In this document: one piece after another, positions 36,436 to 46,047 of the stretch
Position numbering within the stretch: the stretch's first letter is position 1
Layout of the letters: every line of letters begins with the position of its first letter
Assembly (NCBI RefSeq): GCF_026013605.1
Contig: NZ_JAPDPJ010000045.1
Location: 1-53,546 of the forward strand
Direction of reading: 5' to 3'
From: Plebeiibacterium sediminum
GTDB taxonomy: Bacteria; Bacteroidota; Bacteroidia; Bacteroidales; Marinilabiliaceae
Length of the DNA: 53,546 nt
Notes under the pieces: generated by a model
What the model was told of the DNA's origin: nothing
What the model saw: the letters and a program-made list of their open reading frames with translations, nothing else
The model's database searches: none
Made by a program: the position numbers and the translations under genes

Positions 36436-39360
36436 ATGAAATACAAAATTCTAATGTTTTTTCTTTTAACTACCGCAATCAGTTATGCACAGGTTAATGG
36501 AAAAGTAACTGACAAGAAAACCGGTGACATTTTACCTGGTGTCAGTATTGTAATTAAAGGAACAATTTCCGGAACAATTACAGATTTCAACGGAGAATAT
36601 GCCATGAAAGCTTCTCCCGGAGATTCATTACTATTCAGCTTTATTGGTTATAAGCCAATCTCTGTTGCTGTTGGTTCTAATACCACTATTGATGTAAAAA
36701 TGGAGGAAAACCAGCAGGAAATTGACGAAGTAGTGGTTGTGGGATATGGTGTTCAAAAAAAGAGTGATGTTACCGGGTCTGTGGTTTCATTTAGCACTGA
36801 TAAAATTGAAGACCGCCCTCAGGTTAATATTCTGCAATCCTTACAAGGAAGTATGGCAGGATTCAGGGTATCTGTTGATGCTTCGAATGCTGAAGGTGCT
36901 TCGGCCAATATGATGATTCGTGGACAAAACTCTATTACAGCTTCCAATAGTCCCCTTATCATCATGGACGGGATTCCCTATTCCGGTAGATTATCTGAAT
37001 TAAATCCCAACGACATTAATTCTATTGAAGTTTTAAAAGATGCTTCTTCAACAGCAATATATGGGGCCAGAGGTGCCAATGGAGTAATACTGATCTCCAC
37101 TAAAATGGGTCGCAAAGGCACAATGCAGGTTTCATATGATGGTTATATCAGTTTTGATAGATTAGGACATATACCTGATATGATGGATGGAGAAACTTTT
37201 GCTATGCGAAAAACAGAATATGGAGAAACATTTACCACTACCGAGGAAGAAAGCATTGCTATGGGGCGATCTACAGACTGGATGGATGTGGCCACTCAAA
37301 CCGGACAAAAGCAACAGCATAACTTATCCATAAGAGGTGGAAATGACAAAACACAATATTTTGTTTCAACGGTGTATAATGATGCTAAAGGTGTAGCTAA
37401 AAACGACCTTTTCAAAAGACTAACCATTCGTTTAAATATGGAGCATCTGCTAAATAGCTGGATCAAATTTGGAACCAACACCTTATTGGGTCGTTATGAT
37501 CGTAGTGGGTATAAGGCAAGTTTTTTCTGGGCATTTGCAATGAACCCATTAGGTAAACCTTATAACGAAGATGGTTCAATAGCTATGTTAGCATGGGAAG
37601 ATGCTTTCTTTGCTGAAAACCCGCTTAATCCGCTTAATGCCAAAAGTGAAGAAATAACACGAAGAGTAAATACAAGCAACTATGTTCAGTTCGACTTTCC
37701 TTTTTTAAAGGGTTTATCCTATAAAATTAATACCGGCTATGAATTTCGTAATCAATTGTCGCAACGTTATGATGGCAGAGATACTTATACCGGTTATTTA
37801 TCTAATGGTGTTTTACATACTGATAATAACCATGAAGAAAACTGGATTATTGAAAACATCATCAGTTATAACAAATCCTTAGGTAAACACAATATCTTTT
37901 TAACAGGACTTTACAGTGCACAACAGGAACAAGATAAATACAATAATATTTATGCCACCAATTTCCCTAATGATGTAATGACCTATTATCAACCGAATAA
38001 AGCCTCTTCTATTGAAGCATATGCAGGTTTAACCCAAACAAACCATATTTCGCAGATGTTTCGTGCAAACTATAGCTACGATTCACGTTATCTATTTACA
38101 GCAACAATAAGGAGAGATGGTTATTCTGCCTTTGGTAGCAACAAAAAATTTGGAGTATTTCCTTCTATTGCATTAGGATGGAATGTGATGAATGAGGCAT
38201 TCTTTAAGCAATCTTCATCATTTAAAAATGTAGATATATTAAAACTAAGGCTGTCTTATGGTAAAAATGGTAATGAAGCCATTTCTGCTTATTCTACCCT
38301 TCCTAGTCTTGCTTCTAAAAATTATCTTACAGCTGATCTTACTTCTGCATTTGGATTTTATCCTAACAAATTGGGAAATCCTTCTTTAGGATGGGAAAGC
38401 ACAGAATCTTTTAATACAGGATTGGACTTTACGTTATTTGGCAATCGTTTAAGAGGGTTATTGGATTTGTATTGGTCTAAAACCAGTGATTTGTTACTCG
38501 ATAAAACCATTTCTTCAATTAATGGTGTAGATAATATCAGATCAAATATTGGACAAACAAAAAACCGGGGAATTGAATTCCAGTTTTCTTCGGTAAATAT
38601 TGCTAAGAATGATTTTACATGGTCAACGGATTTTAATATTGCATCTTATAAAACTTCAATTGTAAATGTTGGATTAACAGATGATGATGGCAAATATATT
38701 GATGATGTAGCCAATCAATGGTTTATTAATCAACCTATTTCTGTAAACTACGACTATGTATTTGATGGAATTTGGCAAGAAAATGACGACATAGCCAACA
38801 GTGCTCAACCTGATGCACAACCTGGAGATATCAAGTACAAGGATGTTAATGACGATGGTGAAATCAATCCTGATGATAAAAAAATCATCGGATCAAGGAT
38901 TCCTGATTTTGTTGCCGGCATCACCAATAGCTTCGCCTATAAAAACTTTAAATTTAGTTTCTTCCTGAATAGTGTTTATGGTGTTACGATGCCCAACAGA
39001 CTTTATGAAACCAGCGTTAACTCTTATCGTCAAAACAGCTTTAATAAAAACTTCTGGTCTGTAGATAATCCAACCAATGAATATCCTGCTAACGTTGACA
39101 GAGAAGTAAACCCTATGAGTATGAATTTTTATCAGGATGCCAGTTTTCTTCGCTTACAGGATGTTACTTTTAGTTATGCGCTACCTCAAAAAGTTTGCGA
39201 TAAACTAACCATTAAAAATGCTGAGTTGTATCTAAACCTCAAAAACATGGCAACCTGGACAAAGTGGGAAGGTTTGGATCCTGAGTTCTCTGACTGGAAC
39301 AATCAATATGCAACACCTCAGGTTAAAAGTGTACTAATTGGAGTAAGAGTAAATCTTTAA
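36436..39360 (+). CDS. SusC/RagA-type TonB-dependent transporter
   Basis: A 974-residue outer-membrane receptor: a signal peptide ending SYAQ; a CarboxypepD-like domain (about 20-95, 'VNGKVTDKKTGDILPGVSIVIKGT'); the TonB box region 'EVVVVGYGVQKKSDVTGSV'; a plug ('LQGSMAGFRV ... IRGQNSITASNSPLIIMDGIPY ... IEVLKDASSTAIYGARGANGVI'); and a 22-strand barrel to the terminal 'LIGVRVNL'. Start at 36436 (MKYKILM) gives the signal peptide; a longer frame reaches 36385. The SusD partner follows after 269 bases. The substrate is probably a peptide or glycan fragment. Confidence 0.95.
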   Translation: MKYKILMFFLLTTAISYAQVNGKVTDKKTGDILPGVSIVIKGTISGTITDFNGEYAMKASPGDSLLFSFIGYKPISVAVGSNTTIDVKMEENQQEIDEVVVVGYGVQKKSDVTGSVVSFSTDKIEDRPQVNILQSLQGSMAGFRVSVDASNAEGASANMMIRGQNSITASNSPLIIMDGIPYSGRLSELNPNDINSIEVLKDASSTAIYGARGANGVILISTKMGRKGTMQVSYDGYISFDRLGHIPDMMDGETFAMRKTEYGETFTTTEEESIAMGRSTDWMDVATQTGQKQQHNLSIRGGNDKTQYFVSTVYNDAKGVAKNDLFKRLTIRLNMEHLLNSWIKFGTNTLLGRYDRSGYKASFFWAFAMNPLGKPYNEDGSIAMLAWEDAFFAENPLNPLNAKSEEITRRVNTSNYVQFDFPFLKGLSYKINTGYEFRNQLSQRYDGRDTYTGYLSNGVLHTDNNHEENWIIENIISYNKSLGKHNIFLTGLYSAQQEQDKYNNIYATNFPNDVMTYYQPNKASSIEAYAGLTQTNHISQMFRANYSYDSRYLFTATIRRDGYSAFGSNKKFGVFPSIALGWNVMNEAFFKQSSSFKNVDILKLRLSYGKNGNEAISAYSTLPSLASKNYLTADLTSAFGFYPNKLGNPSLGWESTESFNTGLDFTLFGNRLRGLLDLYWSKTSDLLLDKTISSINGVDNIRSNIGQTKNRGIEFQFSSVNIAKNDFTWSTDFNIASYKTSIVNVGLTDDDGKYIDDVANQWFINQPISVNYDYVFDGIWQENDDIANSAQPDAQPGDIKYKDVNDDGEINPDDKKIIGSRIPDFVAGITNSFAYKNFKFSFFLNSVYGVTMPNRLYETSVNSYRQNSFNKNFWSVDNPTNEYPANVDREVNPMSMNFYQDASFLRLQDVTFSYALPQKVCDKLTIKNAELYLNLKNMATWTKWEGLDPEFSDWNNQYATPQVKSVLIGVRVNL

Positions 39361-39464
39361 TGATAAAAAGACAAGGTTACCATTACAATAGTTTGTTAGA
39401 TTTTAGATAATAGATTATAGACTGATTTACAAGATGCCTAAATTCATTTATTTATACATTTTAC

Positions 39465-39498
39465 ACTACAAGTCTTAAACATATGTAATTCTTGTAGT
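39465..39498 (+). other. Hairpin between SusC and SusD genes
   Basis: ACTACAAG pairs with CTTGTAGT over an 18-base loop and is followed by TATAAAAAA. It could modulate SusD expression; the susC-susD gap is unusually long (269 bases). Confidence 0.4.
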
Positions 39499-39629
39499 TA
39501 TAAAAAATTACCGAACTATTGTATTAATAAATTACTCCTTAATAGCTTACACATTGATGGGTGAATATTCTCACTAAGAATAGAATGTATAACTCTAACG
39601 GAGAAAAAGTAACCATTAAAAGATAAAAA

Positions 39630-41279
39630 ATGAAAATGAAAAATATAATATATACATTATCAGTCTTGTTATTACTTGCTTTTATAAGCTGTAATGAAGA
39701 CAGTTTTCTGGAAGAAATGCCGGAAGATAATATTTATGCCAATAATCTGTTTCAGGATTATGATGGTTTTGTAAACTCCATGAATGCGGTATATTCTTGG
39801 GTACGTGAAGAACGAAGTCGTGCTGATAATATTCCACTTACCAGATGTACTTGCTGGGACACTGGAGTTGACAATGCTTTTATGAACAACGGACATTCGG
39901 GAATGACATTTTTGAACTGGCCTACTCATATTTATACCGACCAGTTTATTTTTGAAAACATGTTTGATTGGTTATATCGCATCATCAATTCAACCAACAT
40001 GATTATAAACAGAGCTCAAAAATCAGATGTTAACTGGATGGGAAGCAATGATGAGGAAAACCTGAACAAAAAGAACTACATTATTGCGCAGGCAAGATTA
40101 ATAAGGGCCTGGGCCTATCGTCATTTAACCTACTGCTGGGGAGATGTTCCATTGAGTCTTGATGAAATTGATGGATCCAATTACCAAAACAACTGGACCA
40201 GAACTCCGGTGGCTGACATTCAGATACAAATGGAGAAAGATTTGGTATTTGCCAAAGAAAACTTACCATTACGCGACGATAATCCCGGAAATGTAAATGG
40301 AGCTGTAGCCATTCATTACTTGGCCGAATTGTATTTAGCCATGGGAAGAAACGCTGAGGCTGAAACAACTGCCAGAGAATTATGTGAAGACTCAGAGTAT
40401 CACTTAATGACAGAACGTTTTGGAAGCAATGCCAATGTATCCGGAGTACCTTATATGGATTTATTTGCAAACCCTTTACCATCACAAGGTAACAAAGAGG
40501 TTTTATGGGCTTTACTTAATACCGAACCTGAAGCTGTTTCGTATGGAAATGAAGATAATAACTACATGAAAAACATGTGGCAAACTTATTACAGTAAGGA
40601 TAATACGATTAAAAAGTTAGATCTTGAAGTTTTTTATTCAAACAATGGTGGCAAAGGCGCTGGTCGTTCATCTATTACAGCACCAACTTTTGATTTATAC
40701 GAAGAACAGGATGATCGTATATCTGATTTTGCCATAAAATGGAAGCTAGTAATGCCAAATGATCAGGGCGAAATGGAAGTTGTTTTAGAAACAAACACCA
40801 ATCATACCATTACAGATGGTAAATATGATTTGGATCACTTCCAATGGCCTTCAACCAGAAAATGGGAGTATGTTCACCCCAACACTTCAAACGCATCCAG
40901 CTCTGATCAATTTAATTGCCAGATGTATATTCGTTTAGCTGAAACCTATTTAATATTGGCAGAAGCTTTATATAAAGAAAATAAAAATGATGAGGCTGCC
41001 ATATGGATTAACAAAGTCCGTGAACGCTCCAATGCAACGCCAATTTCAGGATCTGATATTGATATTGACTTTATTTTGGATGAACGATCAAGGGAATTAG
41101 TAACTGAAGAGAACAGGCGACATACACTAATCAGAACAGATAAATTAGTTGAACGGGTGCAAAAATATAACGATTTTGCTGGCCCAACAATAGCTCAGGC
41201 ACCAAAGTATTTTCCAATTCCCCAAAAGGTAATTGATGCCAATACTGGTGCAGTGATGAAACAAAACGACGGTTATTAA
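39630..41279 (+). CDS. SusD/RagB-type lipoprotein
   Basis: A 549-residue surface lipoprotein (lipobox AFISC, Cys about 21) with the SusD pattern: 'SFLEEMPEDNIYANNLFQDYDGFVNSMNAVYSWV', 'QARLIRAWAYRHLTYCWGDVPL', the TPR-like central helices and a C-terminal region ending 'RHTLIRTDKLVERVQKYNDF ... YFPIPQKVID', which is the usual SusD ending. It binds the substrate on the cell surface over its SusC pore. Confidence 0.94.
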   Translation: MKMKNIIYTLSVLLLLAFISCNEDSFLEEMPEDNIYANNLFQDYDGFVNSMNAVYSWVREERSRADNIPLTRCTCWDTGVDNAFMNNGHSGMTFLNWPTHIYTDQFIFENMFDWLYRIINSTNMIINRAQKSDVNWMGSNDEENLNKKNYIIAQARLIRAWAYRHLTYCWGDVPLSLDEIDGSNYQNNWTRTPVADIQIQMEKDLVFAKENLPLRDDNPGNVNGAVAIHYLAELYLAMGRNAEAETTARELCEDSEYHLMTERFGSNANVSGVPYMDLFANPLPSQGNKEVLWALLNTEPEAVSYGNEDNNYMKNMWQTYYSKDNTIKKLDLEVFYSNNGGKGAGRSSITAPTFDLYEEQDDRISDFAIKWKLVMPNDQGEMEVVLETNTNHTITDGKYDLDHFQWPSTRKWEYVHPNTSNASSSDQFNCQMYIRLAETYLILAEALYKENKNDEAAIWINKVRERSNATPISGSDIDIDFILDERSRELVTEENRRHTLIRTDKLVERVQKYNDFAGPTIAQAPKYFPIPQKVIDANTGAVMKQNDGY

Positions 41280-41471
41280 TATCTTGTTGAAGATGGAAGA
41301 ATGAAGCTGGTTGTAAAAATCACTTCGTTCTTCTAACTTCTAATAGCCAATAAGTAAATCATAAACAGAATAAATTTTTATGATGAAATGGGCTAAAAAA
41401 TTAGTTGCTCGCATACAAATATGCTTATTTTTAGCAGATTCCATCTAACCATAAAAAATAAAAACAAATAG

Positions 41472-42236
41472 ATGAAGAAGTTGATAGGAGTTTTGATGAT
41501 GCTCGTTGTTTATACTACAACAGTAATTGGTCAAACAAACGAAACAATTAATATATTATTTCTTGGAAATAGTTACACCTATTACAATGGCGTTCCAAGT
41601 ATAGTTTCAGACATGGGCCTGCAAAAAGGCAAAAAAATTGTGGTAACTCAAATAACCAGAGGTGGTAGTTTATTAGATACTTATGCCAACACTGATTTTA
41701 TTTTGGAAACTATTAATAAGTACAAATTCAATTATGTAGTGCTGCAGGAACAAAGTACTTCTCCCCTTTTCGCAGCTGAAGAAAAAACTTACCCTGCAAT
41801 TCGTAAGCTTGATAAAGAAATTCGAAAAAATGGAGGACAAACTGTTTTGTATATGACCTGGGCCAGAGAATATGCCGATAGCATTGGGACGAAAATGCTA
41901 CCCGGAAAATTCTATTATGATGTATTTGATTCCTTTGATACAGCTCAGGATTCACTTGCTGCAAGCTATAACAAAATAGGGAAAGAGATTAATGCAAAAG
42001 TAGCTCCTGCAGGTTTAGCCTGGAAAGCATTCCACAAAATGCATCCCGATGTATCATTATGGCGCTCCGACCATAGTCACCCATTAGAAATAGGATCTGT
42101 TATTGCTGCTTATTCAATTTATAAAACCATATTTAACGAACCGGTATCAGGAATAAAATCCCCTCTACCCATTTCTAAAGAATATGAAAAAGACATTGTA
42201 GAGATTACTGATAAATTGGTTCCGTGTAATAAATAA
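41472..42236 (+). CDS. Secreted SGNH/GDSL-type hydrolase
   Basis: A 254-residue protein with a signal peptide (1-20, ending VIGQ). The SGNH residues are visible: 'LFLGNSYTYYNG' with the nucleophile Ser34, 'ITRGGSLL' (oxyanion Gly), 'LQEQSTSP' in place of the Asn block, and 'SDHSHP' with Asp200 and His203. These enzymes are esterases or acyl hydrolases. It follows SusD on the same strand and probably belongs to the locus, though the substrate link is not clear. Terminated by the hairpin at 42321. Confidence 0.82.
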   Translation: MKKLIGVLMMLVVYTTTVIGQTNETINILFLGNSYTYYNGVPSIVSDMGLQKGKKIVVTQITRGGSLLDTYANTDFILETINKYKFNYVVLQEQSTSPLFAAEEKTYPAIRKLDKEIRKNGGQTVLYMTWAREYADSIGTKMLPGKFYYDVFDSFDTAQDSLAASYNKIGKEINAKVAPAGLAWKAFHKMHPDVSLWRSDHSHPLEIGSVIAAYSIYKTIFNEPVSGIKSPLPISKEYEKDIVEITDKLVPCNK

Positions 42237-42320
42237 GGTTAATAAGATTATTTCACAGTGAAATATGATGATCTAATTTATTACTTAATAAATTTCGATT
42301 TTTGAGACACCTAAAAATAA

Positions 42321-42348
42321 AAAAAGGAGAATATTTATTCTCCTTTTT
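42321..42348. terminator. Bidirectional terminator
   Basis: AAAAAGGAGAATA pairs with a TATTCTCCTTTTT-type arm; A and T runs flank it, between convergent genes. Confidence 0.8.
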
Positions 42349-42480
42349 CAAGTTATTTTGTAAAGTCAAAACTCTTATTTATTCCAGAGCAAAGACAGTA
42401 GATATGTATTTAGTAATTATGGGAACAATATAAAATGTATCATATTGATTATCACACATTCAATCATTCCAAAACCACTA

Positions 42481-44433
42481 TTACATTGTAATGATTTCAG
42501 CAGCATCTTTAATAAAAACATCAAGAACACCATCTGCAATTTTTATTTTTCCACCTATTCTTGTTGCTCCTGGTATACTTTCAATTTCAGAAGCACTATT
42601 AGCTAACTCCTCTGCCCTTTTAAAATAAGCATTAGCAGTACTTTCTCCATTTATTGCAGCCAACAAACCATCTGCAGTTATCACAAGTGATGCGCCCCAT
42701 AATTCCATAGCCTGCAACCAGGGTTCAGTTTCTTCAATAAAAACCGGATCCACTACCGCGCGTATAATTCCAGGTGCATTTCTAAGTTCATTAGCATATT
42801 TTTTAAGCTCAGCGATTACTATTTTTCTGGAATCAGCATCACCAAAAGCCATTTCTTTTCTTACTTTATCAAGTAATGCTTTTAAATTTGGGGCTTGTTC
42901 TTGCCAGGCCTGACTACCAAAAGTAGGCGCTAAATGTTGCGTGTCAAACAATTTCAATAATGCTTCAGTAGCTGTTTTATCACCATTAGCCAAATTATAA
43001 GCTGCAATAAACCAGTTCAAATCAGAATCATAAGCTTTATCATTCCAACCAAAAGAAGCTACACCAGTAACTGCGACTCTACTTGGCATTTCCTGATTCA
43101 TAGGGTTTGATAAAATACCGGAAAGCTCCTGAGATAATCCCGCCTCACGAAACTTATAAGGCGCAAGTAACAAACGTCCTGCTGTTTGACCATAATCATT
43201 TACAGGATAGTTATCCCACAAAAGTGTTTTTCTTCCAAAAGCCTTTGTAGCTTGTTTTGCATCATTTATTGAAATTCGCGGAGGAACAACATCTGTTCCC
43301 GTCCATTGAATAACAATTCGAGGATCTAAATTTTCAATCAACGCATTTTTATATACACTCTCTTTTGCATCATAATATTCTGTAGGCACCATGATCAATG
43401 GATTCATTTTTGGATCCAGTTCATCCAAAATAACCTGTAATTTATTTAATAGCTCTGATTGGGCAATTCCAGCAGATTTTGTTCCGGATTCGCCATAATA
43501 AGCCTTATCTGCATCACAATTCCATTTTGTATATTCAATATCATCTAAGGCCACATAAAAATCCTTCACTCCAATGGCATATAATTTCTCGAATTTACGT
43601 TTTAATGTCTCCAGATCTGCCGGATCTGAAAAGCAAATGGTTGGACCAGGTGAAATAGCATACACAAAATTTACATGGTTCTTTTGCGCAATTTGAACCA
43701 GTTCACCTAATTCTGCAATCGTTTCTTCAGGATAATCTTCTCGCCATTGGTCTCTTGCATAAGGATCGTCTTTAGGACTGTAGACATAGGTATTTGCTTT
43801 TACACTTCCTAAAAACTGTAAATGCGATTTTCTACTTTCCATTGACCAGGGTTTACCATAAAAACCTTCAATGGTTCCTCTGATAGCCATTGTTGGATAA
43901 TCATGAATAATAAGATTCGAAACCGATTCCTGTCTTAACAATTGCAAAAATGTTTGCGCAGCATAAAACAAACCGTTCTCATCATATCCGGCCAGTGTAA
44001 TTAGCTCTCCATCACCAATAGAAACTCCGGAAAGTGTATATGATTCTTTTTTTGAATGCTCACAGAATGATGTATCAGAATCTAATTCAGCATTACTTTT
44101 TAATAAGGCAGATTGAACGATCTGAACATCCATTAAGCCCAATACAATAAATGTATGGTCGATATGCTTGGGTAACTTTTTTACTGTATTTATAGCAATC
44201 ACTCCTGATTTTTTTAAAGCAGTTGTTACCAGTTGTTCAATTTCTGAATTAAGATCAGTTGATTTTACAATAGTAACAGATGGAGTAATTAAAAACTCCC
44301 CCTGAGTTAATTGTAGTGATGCTGGTTCGGGAAAGATCAATGGCTTATAAAATGTTTTTGATTGATTTGTTTGAGCAACACAGAAGTTATAGCTCAGAAT
44401 CAACAAAATAAGAAAACTACGAAATGGCGTCAT
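42481..44433 (-). CDS. GH84 beta-N-acetylglucosaminidase
   Basis: A 650-residue secreted hexosaminidase of glycoside hydrolase family 84. It has a signal peptide (1-20, NFCVAQ), an N-terminal GH20-like alpha/beta domain (about 30-175), and a TIM barrel from about 180 beginning 'IEGFYGKPWSMESRKSHLQFL'. The catalytic aspartate pair is Asp297-Asp298 in 'FYVALDDIEYTKW', the residues of substrate-assisted catalysis. The C-terminal part is helical, and the protein is shorter than BtGH84. It probably removes GlcNAc from host-type or algal/animal glycans. It is convergent with the SGNH gene, not part of its operon. Confidence 0.93.
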   Translation of the reverse strand: MTPFRSFLILLILSYNFCVAQTNQSKTFYKPLIFPEPASLQLTQGEFLITPSVTIVKSTDLNSEIEQLVTTALKKSGVIAINTVKKLPKHIDHTFIVLGLMDVQIVQSALLKSNAELDSDTSFCEHSKKESYTLSGVSIGDGELITLAGYDENGLFYAAQTFLQLLRQESVSNLIIHDYPTMAIRGTIEGFYGKPWSMESRKSHLQFLGSVKANTYVYSPKDDPYARDQWREDYPEETIAELGELVQIAQKNHVNFVYAISPGPTICFSDPADLETLKRKFEKLYAIGVKDFYVALDDIEYTKWNCDADKAYYGESGTKSAGIAQSELLNKLQVILDELDPKMNPLIMVPTEYYDAKESVYKNALIENLDPRIVIQWTGTDVVPPRISINDAKQATKAFGRKTLLWDNYPVNDYGQTAGRLLLAPYKFREAGLSQELSGILSNPMNQEMPSRVAVTGVASFGWNDKAYDSDLNWFIAAYNLANGDKTATEALLKLFDTQHLAPTFGSQAWQEQAPNLKALLDKVRKEMAFGDADSRKIVIAELKKYANELRNAPGIIRAVVDPVFIEETEPWLQAMELWGASLVITADGLLAAINGESTANAYFKRAEELANSASEIESIPGATRIGGKIKIADGVLDVFIKDAAEIITM

Positions 44434-44647
44434 TTATTAAGAATTTTAATTTATAATATGTTCTTTTTTAGAAATATGCCGAACCATACATTTAAGGATG
44501 TATTTTTCAAACGAATCAAATATATAATTTATCACCAATCCTACCATACTTTTATAAATTTTTTATTAAAGAAATATATCTATAGTAAATTTTTAACTAA
44601 TAATTGAAGGATAAAAACGATAATGATTAGGTTTCTTATTTAAATAT

Positions 44648-45020
44648 CAGGATTAACAGCATTGATTTATATGCTATAATTCGTTTATAGATTGTCTGAT
44701 AACTACTCTCAATAAAAACCAAGTTGGCGCGGATATTCATCCGTGCAATTTACATCTTGTAAGTATCTATAACTATTATAATTATAAACTATCTGGCTCT
44801 TTTGATTAGTTGCCAGGATTTGCAATCCGGGCATTTATAGATAATTTGCATCAATAATCTTTTTAACCGGAATACAATTCCTTATCTTTTTTCTTAAATG
44901 TTGCAATCATACAATCCGAATCTCACAGTAATTATCTACAGCTCTTTCATGGCAAGGATTACGCTTCACTTCTAAATCTACAGCTACAACCGTATCTTTT
45001 TTGACAAGAATTACAGAATT
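44648..45020. repeat. Dispersed intergenic repeat, copy 1
   Basis: It contains 'GATTGTCTGATAACTACTCTC', the hairpin GCGCGGAT-ATTC-ATCCGTGC (44727-44746), CATCTGG-like and GGATTTGCAATCC hairpins, and 'CATGGCAAGGATTACGCTTC' in order. Compared with copies 2 and 3 it has about 62 extra bases after GGGCATT. Confidence 0.75.
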
Positions 45021-45112
45021 GAAAAGATCGATTTCTTATTGTGTAGATACTGTTTCAGTATGAAACATTTAATCCCGAAAATCCTGTGAATCCTGTCTTT
45101 TTATTTTTGGAC

Positions 45113-45435
45113 AAGATTTACAGATTTAACAGGATTGATTTATAGGCTATAACTCGTTTTTTGATTGTCTGATAACTACTCTCAATTACCCTAGTTAGCA
45201 CGGATATTAATCCGTGCAATTTACTCTTGTAAGTATCAATAATTATTTCGATGATAAACCATCTGGCTCTTTTGATAATAAAGCAGGATTTGCAATCCGG
45301 GCACTAAATGTTGCAATCATACAATCCGAATCTCACAGTAATTATTTACAGCACTTTCATGGCAAGGATTGCGCTTCGCTTCTAAATCCGCCACAATAAC
45401 TGTAATTTTTTTTGACAGGATTAACAGGATTAACA
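45113..45435. repeat. Dispersed intergenic repeat, copy 2
   Basis: The same order of blocks as copy 1, with the perfect hairpin GCACGGAT-ATTA-ATCCGTGC (45198-45217). A 61-codon frame runs through it (45214-45399) but it is a by-product of the repeat. Confidence 0.75.
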
Positions 45436-45449
45436 GGATTAACAGGTTA
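45415..45449. repeat. Tandem ACAGGATTA repeat
   Basis: About four 9-bp units of ACAGGATTA at the end of repeat copy 2. Such units are common in intergenic DNA of Bacteroidota and are not a CRISPR array. Confidence 0.7.
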
Positions 45450-45479
45450 TCCTTTTGTATCTTATAAAATTCATTACTG

Positions 45480-45910
45480 CATTATTAAATCAATGCAAAA
45501 ACATCAACGTTGATACTTTTACCCTCAACGTTGATGTTTAAAGTATAAAGCTTGTCAGTTTTTATATCAATGTTGATACAAAAACTGACAAGCTTTCAAA
45601 AATTTACTCGGCGATTCTCAAAAAAAACACGGCAGTTCTCGCTTTTTTAATCAGCATTCTCACTTTTTCATTGAACGTTCCTATTGCTGGTATCAACATA
45701 TCATGTTTCTTTCCCTGACTTTCTAACTTTTTACTGCAACGTTCCTACATTTTCATACAACGTTCAATAAAATTCATTGGAGCTTGTCAGTTTTACTGAC
45801 AAGCTTGATACTTTTTACTCCAACATTTGGGTCTGTTCAATAAACTTTGTCACTTTACACCTCAACGTTGGTACTTTTACCCTTAACATTGGCGTTTTAT
45901 GGTTAAACAC
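45480..45910. repeat. Hairpin-rich block with CAACGTT motifs
   Basis: It includes a perfect 15-bp inverted repeat (45499-45513 with 45525-45539), a near-perfect 23-bp inverted repeat (45548-45570 with 45573-45595, one mismatch) and a third hairpin GCTTGTCAGT/ACTGACAAGC (45783-45807). The motif CAACGTT or GAACGTT recurs at about 21-base or irregular spacing. No gene is evident. Confidence 0.65.
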
Positions 45911-46047
45911 TTTCGTACACTATATCTAACACTTTACTGCTTTTATCACATTAGATTCTGAAACCTCTTTCAACAAATTGTTGCATGAGCACTATTTTCT
46001 GTTTCTCTAAAAAATAAACTAATTACATTGATAATATTTAATTAATG

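Noticed and set aside
40081-40485. A 134-codon minus-strand frame
   Set aside because: Antisense of the SusD gene and no recognisable protein pattern.
45214-45399. A 61-codon open frame
   Set aside because: It lies inside dispersed repeat copy 2; its residues reflect the repeat and no gene signal is present.
45415-45449. Short direct repeats resembling a CRISPR array
   Set aside because: The 9-bp units abut without spacers; this is a simple tandem repeat.
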